A DNA stretch of 64,000 nt from Methylobacterium terricola (GTDB lineage: Bacteria > Pseudomonadota > Alphaproteobacteria > Rhizobiales > Beijerinckiaceae). Positions 56,974 through 64,000 of this stretch are shown here, piece by piece. The stretch is taken from assembly GCF_006151805.1 (NCBI RefSeq), contig NZ_VDDA01000001.1, positions 62,001 through 126,000 of the forward strand, in the 5' to 3' direction. The notes below the pieces were generated by a model, which saw nothing but the letters and a program-made list of their open reading frames with translations, searched no databases and was not told the origin of the DNA. The number at the start of each line of letters is the position of its first letter. Position 1 is the first letter of the stretch. Made by a program: the position numbers and the translations under genes.

Positions 56974-59142
56974 ATGAACTTACTCAAGAATATCTCACGA
57001 AATATTTTCCTACCGCGCAGCAATCGTCCCGCAACATCGGGCTTGCCCGAGATTTATCTCGGCGCAACCGATGCCGGCGGCGCCCCTGACGACGCCCCCA
57101 CAACCATCCCGGCGGCGCTGCAACGGCGCGACCGGGCGGCGCCGCGCGAGACCCCGACGACCCTGCCGGCCGATTTCAGCCCCCAGGGCTATCGCGACTG
57201 CAACCCGGATCTCGGAGCTCTGGCCGATCACGAGGTCGCCCTGCATTACAGCACTGTCGGCAAGCCCGCAGGCCTTGCCTACCGGGCCGATCATGTCCCG
57301 GGCTTCGACCCGGACCATTTCCGCGAGACCCATCCGGCCTTCGCGCATGCCGACGACACGGCTTGCCGGAACGCCTGGCAGGCACAGGGCGGGCCGGATG
57401 CCACCCCGGGGAACCAGGCCGCGCATCTGCAGCGGCTCGGCCTGGCGCTGCCGGCTTACCCGAAGGCCTTTCCGTGGCGCTTCTACACGCGCCTCTACCC
57501 GCGCGCCGCCGCCCATCGTTGGGCGGCCCTCGCGCATTTCCTGCGGGAGGGCTTCGCCGAGGTCGCCGATGAGATCCCGTACGGCGACGACGCCCCGTCC
57601 TTCCTCATCGCCCTCGGCAACCACCTCGCCGCGCGCGGCCACCCGGCGGCGATCCGGGCCTACGAGCTGGCTATCACGCGGGACGTGACGCCCTCGCCGG
57701 CGGCGCGACGGCGGCTCGCCGAGGCCTATGGCCGCGCCGGCGCCTGGGCGGCCGCCCTCGATCTCTATGACGGCCTCCTGGACGATCTCCCGGAAGGCGA
57801 CGGGGCCGAGTTGCGGGAGGCGGACCTGCGCGGCTTCGTCGGCGCGGCGGCGCGCCGGGCCGCGTGGCCGCGCCTGTTCACCCGGCTGCCCGGGGCGCTC
57901 GCCCGGCTGCCGGCGGCCGGCGACGCCATGGCCCGGGAGGTCACCGAGAGCTACTTCGCCGAGCGCGGCCGCGCCGCGCGGGCACTCTACACAGAGGGGC
58001 GTCGGGTCGAGGGGGACGCGGTCCTCGCCCGGGCGATCCGGGACGTCGCCGACCTCGCCGCCGCGTGCCTGCCTGCCGGCACGCGGGCCGCGGAGCAGGA
58101 GCCGTTCGTCGCCATCCTGGCCCACGGCCTGCCGGAGGGCGCCGGGCGCCGGCTGGACCATGCGATCATCCTCCTCGGCCGCGCCGGTCACGCCGTGCGA
58201 TTCTTCGACCTCGGCACGGTGCGGGCCTTCGAGGAGGCGCTGCCTGCGGCCTCGGCCGCCATCGTGGTGCGGATGCCGGCCTGGCCCACCGTCGTCCAGG
58301 CCCTGGTGCGGGCGCGGCGGCTCGGCGTGCCGACCCTGTACGAGACCGACGAGCTGACCGTCGCGCCGGCTTTCGCGCCGCCCCCGCTAGCGGCGTTCGA
58401 GGGCCGGATCGGCGAGCGGGCCTACGAGGACCTGCTCTTCGGGGTCGCGCTCTACCGCGGCGCCGCCGCGCTCTGCGATCACGGCTTGGTGCCGACCCGG
58501 GCGCTGGCCCGGCATCTCGACGGGATCGTCGCCACCGGCCGCAGCTTCGTCGTTCGGGACGCCGCCGAGGCGGCGGAGCGGTCGCCGGCGGTGGACGACC
58601 GGGTCCGGCTGTTCCTGCACGCGCCGCGGACGCGGATCCTGGACGCCGCCGACCCGGCGGGCGCGGCACTGCTGCACGTCCTGCGGCACGAGCCGCGGGT
58701 CCGGCTGACGACGGCCGGCTTCATCGCGCTCGACGACGCCTTCGCCCCCTTCGCCGACCGCATCGACCAGCGCGGCCCGATCCCGGACTGGGAGGAGGCC
58801 CTGGCCGGATGCGACCTCAACCTCGTCCTCGCCGACGGGAGCGAGGCCGAGGACTGCCTGGCTCCGACCGGCTGGCTCGCCGCGGCGCGCCGAGGAATCC
58901 CGACGCTGGCGAGCGACACCCCCGCCCACCGTGAGACCCTGACGGACGGGACCGACATACGGCTCGCCGCCGGCGGGACGGAGTGGGCCGATGCCCTCGG
59001 CGCGCTCGTCGCCGCACCGGACCTGCGCGCGACGCTCGGCGCTGCGGCGGCGCGCCGGGCCGCCGACGCCTTCTCCCCCGAGGCCGCCGGCGAGGCCTAC
59101 CGCGCCCTGCTCGCCATGCTCCGGAGCCCGACGCCGCGATGA
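56974..59142 (+). CDS. Large GT-B-like glycosyltransferase with N-terminal repeat region
   Basis: This protein is about 722 residues long. The N-terminal 180 residues contain a motif seen in other alphaproteobacterial exopolysaccharide proteins (PQGYRDCNPDLGALADHE then VALHYSTVGKPAGLAYR). A helical, possibly TPR-like middle follows (PSPAARRRLAEAYGRAGAWA). The C-terminal half resembles a GT group 1 fold (FVAILAHGLPEGAGRRLDHA; PTLYETDELTV; GWLAAARRGIPTLASDTPAH). Starts at 56962 and 56974 are both possible. First gene of a four-gene chain joined by ATGA/GTGA overlaps. Sugar specificity unknown. Confidence 0.75.
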   Translation: MNLLKNISRNIFLPRSNRPATSGLPEIYLGATDAGGAPDDAPTTIPAALQRRDRAAPRETPTTLPADFSPQGYRDCNPDLGALADHEVALHYSTVGKPAGLAYRADHVPGFDPDHFRETHPAFAHADDTACRNAWQAQGGPDATPGNQAAHLQRLGLALPAYPKAFPWRFYTRLYPRAAAHRWAALAHFLREGFAEVADEIPYGDDAPSFLIALGNHLAARGHPAAIRAYELAITRDVTPSPAARRRLAEAYGRAGAWAAALDLYDGLLDDLPEGDGAELREADLRGFVGAAARRAAWPRLFTRLPGALARLPAAGDAMAREVTESYFAERGRAARALYTEGRRVEGDAVLARAIRDVADLAAACLPAGTRAAEQEPFVAILAHGLPEGAGRRLDHAIILLGRAGHAVRFFDLGTVRAFEEALPAASAAIVVRMPAWPTVVQALVRARRLGVPTLYETDELTVAPAFAPPPLAAFEGRIGERAYEDLLFGVALYRGAAALCDHGLVPTRALARHLDGIVATGRSFVVRDAAEAAERSPAVDDRVRLFLHAPRTRILDAADPAGAALLHVLRHEPRVRLTTAGFIALDDAFAPFADRIDQRGPIPDWEEALAGCDLNLVLADGSEAEDCLAPTGWLAAARRGIPTLASDTPAHRETLTDGTDIRLAAGGTEWADALGALVAAPDLRATLGAAAARRAADAFSPEAAGEAYRALLAMLRSPTPR

Positions 59143-60074
59143 CCGTCTCGCCTCGCCTCAGCCTGACGGCCCTGCGCCGCGCGCTCGCCCGCCGCCTCGA
59201 CCCCGATCGCGGGCGGCCAGGCCCCATCCCGGGCCCCGCTCCGGCGCCGCCCCCCGCACCGGTCGCCGACGACCCGGTTGCGCAAGACGACCTGGACGTG
59301 CAGCTCGAGCGCCTGATCAGGGCGATCACCGCCCGGGCGACGACGCTCGCGATGGACGGCTCGTTCTACCACGAGGTCGGCCCGGCCGTCGCCGGCGACC
59401 GCCTGGAGGCGCTCTCGGCCGAGGACCTGCTCGCCGCGGCCTTCCGGCCCGGCGCGCGGCTGCTCGATTTCGGCTGCGGGGCGATGCACAGCCGGCCCTT
59501 CATCGAATCGCTCGGCTATGCCTGGCAGGGCGTCGACTATCTCGACAGCGTCTCGAGCGGGGTGCGGGACGAGGTGGCGCGCCTCGGCGACGCCGCCGTG
59601 CGCTTCTACGACGGGCGCGTGCTGCCCTTCGCCGACGGCGAGTTCGACGTGGTCTGGGCGATGGTGGTGCTCCATCACGTCCAGCACATCGACCTCAGCT
59701 TCGGCGAGATCGCCCGGGTGCTGCGGCCCGGCGGCAAGCTGATCGGGCAGGTGGCCTATCTGGAGCAGATGCAGGATTACGGCACCTTCAACTTCACGCC
59801 TTACGGCATGAAGGTGGCGGCACGAGAGGCGGGCCTGCGCCTGACCCGGGTCGAGCCCAAGCACGACGCCTTCGTGTTCCTGCTGCGCCGCCTGCTGATC
59901 ACCCTGACGGCGAGCGACGAGACCCCGTTCAACCGCATGATGGGGCCGGACGGCGCCGTCCACCGCGCCCTGATCGAGACCGGGCGCCGGCTCGGCCTCG
60001 ACATCCGGACCATCAACCTGCTCCGGCTGCTGTTCTGCACGCATTTCGTGTTCGAGATCGAGAAGGCGCCGTGA
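59139..60074 (+). CDS. SAM-dependent methyltransferase (glycan-associated)
   Basis: This 311-residue protein has a proline-rich stretch after the N-terminus and then a class I methyltransferase domain: LLDFGCGAMHSRPFIESLG (SAM loop), DGEFDVVWAMVVLHHVQHID and VLRPGGKLIGQVAYLEQMQD. The C-terminal 100 residues are helical. The ATG lies in the stop of the glycosyltransferase gene. Methylation of a sugar in the same glycan is the likeliest role. Confidence 0.85.
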   Translation: MTVSPRLSLTALRRALARRLDPDRGRPGPIPGPAPAPPPAPVADDPVAQDDLDVQLERLIRAITARATTLAMDGSFYHEVGPAVAGDRLEALSAEDLLAAAFRPGARLLDFGCGAMHSRPFIESLGYAWQGVDYLDSVSSGVRDEVARLGDAAVRFYDGRVLPFADGEFDVVWAMVVLHHVQHIDLSFGEIARVLRPGGKLIGQVAYLEQMQDYGTFNFTPYGMKVAAREAGLRLTRVEPKHDAFVFLLRRLLITLTASDETPFNRMMGPDGAVHRALIETGRRLGLDIRTINLLRLLFCTHFVFEIEKAP

Positions 60075-61393
60075 GCCCGGGCGGGCTCTCCGAGGCCGGC
60101 GCCGCCCCTCGCGCCGGCTGGGCGCGGGCGGGCGCGGATCCCGTGAAGGCGGTTCGGGCGGCCGAGGCCCTGCGGGATGACGGCGACATCCTCGGCGCCG
60201 CCGCGATCCTGACCGAGCTGTGCCGGCTGTTTCCCCACCTGCCCTATGGCTGGCGCGAGCGCGCGATCCTGCGGCGGCGGGCCGGGGATGCCGCGGGCGC
60301 CGCGCACGACTTCGCCCGCGCCCTGGCGGCGAATCCGGGCGACCTGCTCACCCGGGTCCAGGCGGTGCGCCAGCTCGCCGGCGCGGGCAGGCTCGACGAG
60401 GCGCAGGCCTGCCTCGCAGCCTTCGTTCCGCGCACGCCCCAGCAGACCGGCCGGGTGGCGCGGCTCGACCAGCTCCTCGCCTACATGCGGCACCATCCCG
60501 AGGCGGAGGCGAGCCGGCTCGCCATGGCCATCCGCACCAGCCCCCGCCACCTCGACGCCGCCGCCGTCGAGGTGCGCATCGCCGCGGCCCTGGCCGAGGG
60601 GCGGCCCTTCTCGCTGATCCGGCTCGGCGACGGCGAGGGCGCCTGGATCAGCGACCCCGCGGAGGCGGACGGACGCTTCCGCGACCTTTATCGCCGCAAC
60701 CGCAAGCGCATCCTACGGACCTGGTTCGGCACCGACGCCCTGATCGACCGCCGTGACTTCCTGGCCCTGCGCGAGCGGTTCCTGGCGACGGTCCCCGCCG
60801 CCACGGTGGTGGGCGTCACCTATCCGGAGCGGATCCGGCACGAATACGGCATCGCCAGCCCCGACGGCGTGCCGAGCTGCACCAACGTGCTGCGGCACGT
60901 CGCGCCGCTCCTGGATGGCGCGGGCCCGTCCTTCTGCACCCACGACATCCATCTCGACCTGCATCTCTCGGGGGGGTTGCACCGGCTCATCGGGGCCGGC
61001 CACCCGATCGGCCTGATCTCCTGCCACCCGCCGCTCGCCGCCGCGCTCGCCCGCCGGCCCGGCACCCGCCTCGCCGCCGCCCTGCTGGTGCCGGAGGAGA
61101 AGGAATTCGCCGGAATCATCGGCGCGACCGGGATGCCGGGCAGCCACTATCCGGAGGCCTTCGGCCAGGTGATCGCGCGGCTGCGCGGCCGGGACTGGAC
61201 CGGGGTGCTCTGGCTCGTCGCGGCCGGCTACCTCGGCAAGCTCTACTGCCACGAGATCGCCGCCCGCGGCGGCGTCGCGGTCGATATCGGGTCGATCGCG
61301 GATGCCTGGTCCGGCAAGGCGACCCGCCCGGGCCTCGCCGACCTCGCCCGCTACCGCCTCGGCGACGGCCAGCACCAGGGAGCCCGCCGATGA
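60071..61393 (+). CDS. TPR protein with GT-D-type glycosyltransferase domain
   Basis: This 440-residue protein has two domains. Residues 25-150 are TPR-like helices (AVRAAEALRDDGDILGAAAI; AHDFARALAANPGDLLTR). Residues 170-440 carry the GT-D signature FSLIRLGDGEGAW with the DxE motif D187-G-E189, as in the DUF1792 class of glucosyltransferases. The GTG start overlaps the previous stop (GTGA). The TPR part may bind the acceptor protein or partner enzymes. The GT-D call rests on this motif. Confidence 0.75.
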   Translation: MSPGGLSEAGAAPRAGWARAGADPVKAVRAAEALRDDGDILGAAAILTELCRLFPHLPYGWRERAILRRRAGDAAGAAHDFARALAANPGDLLTRVQAVRQLAGAGRLDEAQACLAAFVPRTPQQTGRVARLDQLLAYMRHHPEAEASRLAMAIRTSPRHLDAAAVEVRIAAALAEGRPFSLIRLGDGEGAWISDPAEADGRFRDLYRRNRKRILRTWFGTDALIDRRDFLALRERFLATVPAATVVGVTYPERIRHEYGIASPDGVPSCTNVLRHVAPLLDGAGPSFCTHDIHLDLHLSGGLHRLIGAGHPIGLISCHPPLAAALARRPGTRLAAALLVPEEKEFAGIIGATGMPGSHYPEAFGQVIARLRGRDWTGVLWLVAAGYLGKLYCHEIAARGGVAVDIGSIADAWSGKATRPGLADLARYRLGDGQHQGARR

Positions 61394-62229
61394 TCGCCGC
61401 CACCCTCGACTCTGCCGATGGAATCGTCATGACGACGGACCCTGCCACCGCCCGCGAGCGGGCGTTGCGTGCGCTGGCGACCCGCCAACCCCTGGATCTG
61501 GCAGTGGCGGTCGTCACGGCGCATCCGGACGACGAGACGGTCGGCCTCGGTGGAGCGATGGCGCGTCTGCGCAACCTCACCCTGGTGCAGCTCACCGACG
61601 GCGCGCCGCTCGAACCCGATGTCGCGGCCCGGGCCGGCTTCCCGAGCCGCCAGAGCTATGCCGCCGCCCGGCGCGGCGAGCTGGTCGATGCGCTCGCGGT
61701 GCTGGTCGAAGGGCGCCTCGCCCGCCAGGTCTTCTACGAGATCCCGGACGGCCGGCTGGCGGACCACCTCGCGGTGGCGGTCGAGCGTCTGGTCGAGGAC
61801 CTGATCCACGTCGACGTCGTCCTGACCCATCCCTACGAGGGCGGGCATTTCGACCACGACGCGGCCGCCTTCGCGGTGCAGGAGGCCTGCGCCCGCCTGG
61901 CGCGCCACGGCGCGCACGCGCCGACGCGACTCGAATTCACGAGCTACCACCGGCTACACGGCCTCCTGCGCACCGGCCGCTTCCTCGACGACCCGGCCGC
62001 CCCGGAGATCGTCGTGCCGCTCTCGGCCGAGGCGGCGCGCCGCAAGGAGGTGGCTTTCGCCTGCCACCGCAGCCAGGCCGGGAATCTCCGCATGTTCGGG
62101 TTCGGCCCCGAACGGTTCCGGGCCGCCCCGACCTACGATTTCGCGCGACCGCCGGGCGGGGAGGCAATGTACGGGATGGAGGTGTGGCGGGGGCTGAGCC
62201 GGGCCTTCGCGGGCGCGACGGAAGCGTGA
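61390..62229 (+). CDS. PIG-L family deacetylase
   Basis: This 279-residue LmbE/PIG-L protein has AVVTAHPDDETVGLGG (zinc and catalytic Asp) near residues 40-55 and a second zinc His pair in EGGHFDHDAAAF near 155-166. SYHRLHGLLRTGRF and EVAFACHRSQAGNLRMFGFG are family-typical C-terminal pieces. The ATG lies in the previous stop codon. It is the last gene of the overlapped chain. It probably de-N-acetylates an amino sugar in the glycan built by the operon. Confidence 0.9.
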   Translation: MIAATLDSADGIVMTTDPATARERALRALATRQPLDLAVAVVTAHPDDETVGLGGAMARLRNLTLVQLTDGAPLEPDVAARAGFPSRQSYAAARRGELVDALAVLVEGRLARQVFYEIPDGRLADHLAVAVERLVEDLIHVDVVLTHPYEGGHFDHDAAAFAVQEACARLARHGAHAPTRLEFTSYHRLHGLLRTGRFLDDPAAPEIVVPLSAEAARRKEVAFACHRSQAGNLRMFGFGPERFRAAPTYDFARPPGGEAMYGMEVWRGLSRAFAGATEA

Positions 62230-62254
62230 TCCCCGCCTGTCCCCCCGCCCGGGT

Positions 62255-63187
62255 TCAGCGGCCGAAGGCCCTCTGCTCGCCCGCGGCCGTCCCTGCCGCC
62301 ACCTGCCGTGCGGCGCAGTAGCCCGACACCGTGCCGATCGCCCACAGGACCTTGTCGCGGGCGGTGCCGGTGTCCCGGCGCAGCAGCGCGCGGCCGCCGC
62401 TCGCGGTGAAGCGAGCGAGGCGGAAGGCGAGATAGAACAGGCCGTAGCGGTGAAGCCGCAGGACTCGGCCGAAGCCGCGGGCGTAGTCGGCGGCGCGCGC
62501 GTGGCGGCCGGTCTCGGCGACCTGGTCGTGATGGACGGTCAGGCCGTGGCGGAACACCACCCCCCTCCCCTGCCCGAGGAGGCGCAGCAGGAAGTCGGTC
62601 TCCTCGCCGGAGCGGAACGGCGTCGCGGCGCCGACGCCGAGGGTCTCGTCGAAGCCGCCGATGGCGCGGGCCGCCTCGCGGCGCACGAACAGGCCGTTGG
62701 AATTGCCGGAGAACCACACGTTGCGCCGGTCGACCGCCTGGTCGGCGGCGAGGAAGGCGCCGAGTGATTCGCGGCCCGTCGCGTCGAGGGTGCGGCCGGT
62801 CACGGCATCGGCCTGGGGATGATCGGCGAACAGCCGCACCACCTCGGCGACGAGACCGGCCGGGTACCAGCAATCGTCGTCCGGGAAGGCGATCAGGTCG
62901 CCGCGGCAGCGCGCGAGCCCGACATTGCGGGCGCGCGACAGGCCCGGCGCCGAACGGGCATGGTCGATCGTCAGCCGGTCGCGGTAGCGGCCCACGATCG
63001 GCTCGAGGGTGCCGGGCTCGTTCTGGTCGACGAGCACGACCTCGAAATCCGGGCAGGTCTGGACCGCGAGGGACGCGAACAGCCGTTCGAGCTGCGCCGA
63101 GCGGCCTCGGGTGCAGACGAGCAGGGAGACGCGCGGCGGAGGATGGGAGGCGTCGGTGGACGAGGGCATGGCGGGCTCGGGGCTCAT
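62255..63187 (-). CDS. Glycosyltransferase family 2
   Basis: This 310-residue GT-A protein has VSLLVCTRGRSAQLERLFAS, VVLVDQNEPGT and the metal-binding DDD in LIAFPDDDCWYPAGL. It also has GFDETLGVGAATPFRSGEET and DFLLRLLGQGRGVVF, both typical of rhamnosyl- or related transferases. GAGGA precedes the ATG, which lies ten bases after the stop of the hydrolase gene upstream. Convergent with the PIG-L gene (25-bp gap). Confidence 0.9.
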   Translation of the reverse strand: MSPEPAMPSSTDASHPPPRVSLLVCTRGRSAQLERLFASLAVQTCPDFEVVLVDQNEPGTLEPIVGRYRDRLTIDHARSAPGLSRARNVGLARCRGDLIAFPDDDCWYPAGLVAEVVRLFADHPQADAVTGRTLDATGRESLGAFLAADQAVDRRNVWFSGNSNGLFVRREAARAIGGFDETLGVGAATPFRSGEETDFLLRLLGQGRGVVFRHGLTVHHDQVAETGRHARAADYARGFGRVLRLHRYGLFYLAFRLARFTASGGRALLRRDTGTARDKVLWAIGTVSGYCAARQVAAGTAAGEQRAFGR

Positions 63188-63197
63188 GGTCGGGTCC

Positions 63198-64000
63198 TCA
63201 GCCGGTGCGCGACAGCCGCAGGGTCAGGTCGGCTGGGGGCTTGGCCGGCTGCGGGCTGGCCGGCTCGGCGGCGGTGCCCGGCCGGTCGGCGGCCCGCGCC
63301 TCGCGCACCACCCCCTCGAGGATCGCGAAGATGCGGTCCTGGTCGACCGCGCGGCTGAGATTGTGGTCGGTGCCCTCGAGGATCTGGACCGGGTAGCCGA
63401 GGCGGCGGGCGACCCGCGCCTCCGAGTTGCCGAAATGCGCCTGCACCGTCGGGATGCCGAGGTCGTCGGCGCTGTAGACCATGCAGATCCGGGCGCCGCG
63501 CCGGCGCAGGGCGGCGACCCGGCCGGCGACGCTGGTGCTCTGCAGCGTCCGCCACGGCGCCCGGGTGGTCCAGCGGTCGAGGCGGGCGGCGGCGTCGCGC
63601 ACGAGCGCGCGGGCGATCCTGGCGACGCTCAGGTCCCCGGTGAGGATCCGGCGCCAGAACCGGCCCTGGCGAGCCCGCGCCATGTAGCCCTGGCTGTGGC
63701 GGAAGGTGTCCCGCACCATCGTCTCGATGTCGGTGCCGGGCTTGAGGGCGAAGCGGTACAGGTTGACCAGCACCGCGGCGCGCAGGCGGGAATCGCCGCT
63801 CAGCGCCTGGAACGCCTGGTAGGCGCCGCTGCAATTGCCCAGCACCACGCCGGGCGCGAAGCCGGAGGCCGCGAGGTGGTCGATCGCCGCCGTCACGTCG
63901 GCGACCGAATCCGCCGCGTAGAGCGGCAGCGAGCCGTCCGGCCGCGCGGGACTGTCGCCGATGCCGCGCAGGTCGAAGCGGAACGAGGCGATGCCGGAGG
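63198..64000 (-). CDS. Alpha/beta hydrolase (5' end outside window)
   Basis: About 267 C-terminal residues are visible and the frame runs off the window edge. It has FRFDLRGIGDSPARPDG, the nucleophile elbow VLGNCSGAYQAFQAL, MVYSADDLGIPT with a likely acid, and the catalytic His in LEGTDHNLSRAV. It resembles the exosortase-linked or polysaccharide-locus hydrolase group. The GT2 gene follows ten bases downstream, so the two form an operon in a carbohydrate region. An O-deacylation or chain-release role is inference. Confidence 0.85.
   Translation of the reverse strand, partial: SGIASFRFDLRGIGDSPARPDGSLPLYAADSVADVTAAIDHLAASGFAPGVVLGNCSGAYQAFQALSGDSRLRAAVLVNLYRFALKPGTDIETMVRDTFRHSQGYMARARQGRFWRRILTGDLSVARIARALVRDAAARLDRWTTRAPWRTLQSTSVAGRVAALRRRGARICMVYSADDLGIPTVQAHFGNSEARVARRLGYPVQILEGTDHNLSRAVDQDRIFAILEGVVREARAADRPGTAAEPASPQPAKPPADLTLRLSRTG

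Overview
The window is very GC-rich (about 70% or more, with G or C at most third codon positions), apart from one AT-rich stretch at about 26.0-28.5 kb. The gene content suggests a Hyphomicrobiales alphaproteobacterium of the Methylobacterium type: plant-type glutamate-cysteine ligase, DUF4287 and DUF3140 proteins, a NodS-like methyltransferase, a BLUF photoreceptor, CgeB-like glycosyltransferases and many short intergenic palindromes. This placement is inferred from composition and gene families. No 16S or other phylogenetic marker was examined. I saw no rRNA, tRNA, CRISPR array, integrase or transposase.

Layout. 0-9.2 kb: a LysR regulator (cut by the window edge) is divergent from a peptide-type ABC importer operon made of a binding protein, two permeases, an embedded M20 peptidase and a fused double ATPase. 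A PLP aminotransferase follows. 9.3-12.6 kb: a secreted catalase-like protein that appears to lack the distal histidine converges on two translationally coupled MFS transporters. 12.7-16.5 kb: a compact operon encodes a GT2 glycosyltransferase, an acyl-CoA-dehydrogenase-like flavoprotein, a PIG-L deacetylase and a NodS-like methyltransferase, probably an uncharacterised glycoconjugate pathway. 16.5-26.1 kb: VOC and DUF4287 proteins, a GGDEF/EAL enzyme overlapping a BLUF blue-light sensor gene, an ABC exporter, a small secreted protein, ilvD and an AlkX/YcaQ-type DNA glycosylase.

26.0-28.5 kb is a low-GC island holding two overlapping genes: an SMC-like AAA ATPase of the DUF3696 type and a small protein with a full set of PIN-nuclease acidic residues. 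This resembles a two-gene anti-phage module and is the best candidate in the window for an undescribed system. It lies between the glycosylase gene and dnaE.

28.5-41 kb is mostly housekeeping: dnaE, gshA, tusA-nudix, enoyl-CoA hydratase, a ClpP-fold membrane protein, an alpha/beta hydrolase and several small proteins, two of them under 55 residues. 41.1-43.8 kb holds four secreted or lipidated glycine-rich proteins that share tail modules. 44-49.6 kb: a decayed IlvD-family pseudogene, a SnoaL-like protein, a GST, katG, two perfect palindromes and a hypothetical gene.

49.8-64 kb is a cell-surface carbohydrate region: a photolyase-related protein, a UDP-sugar decarboxylase/epimerase, two CgeB-like glycosyltransferases, a CapD/WbpM-type membrane epimerase, then a tightly overlapped operon (glycosyltransferase, methyltransferase, TPR-GT-D protein, PIG-L deacetylase). 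A GT2 gene and an alpha/beta hydrolase gene on the opposite strand run off the right edge.
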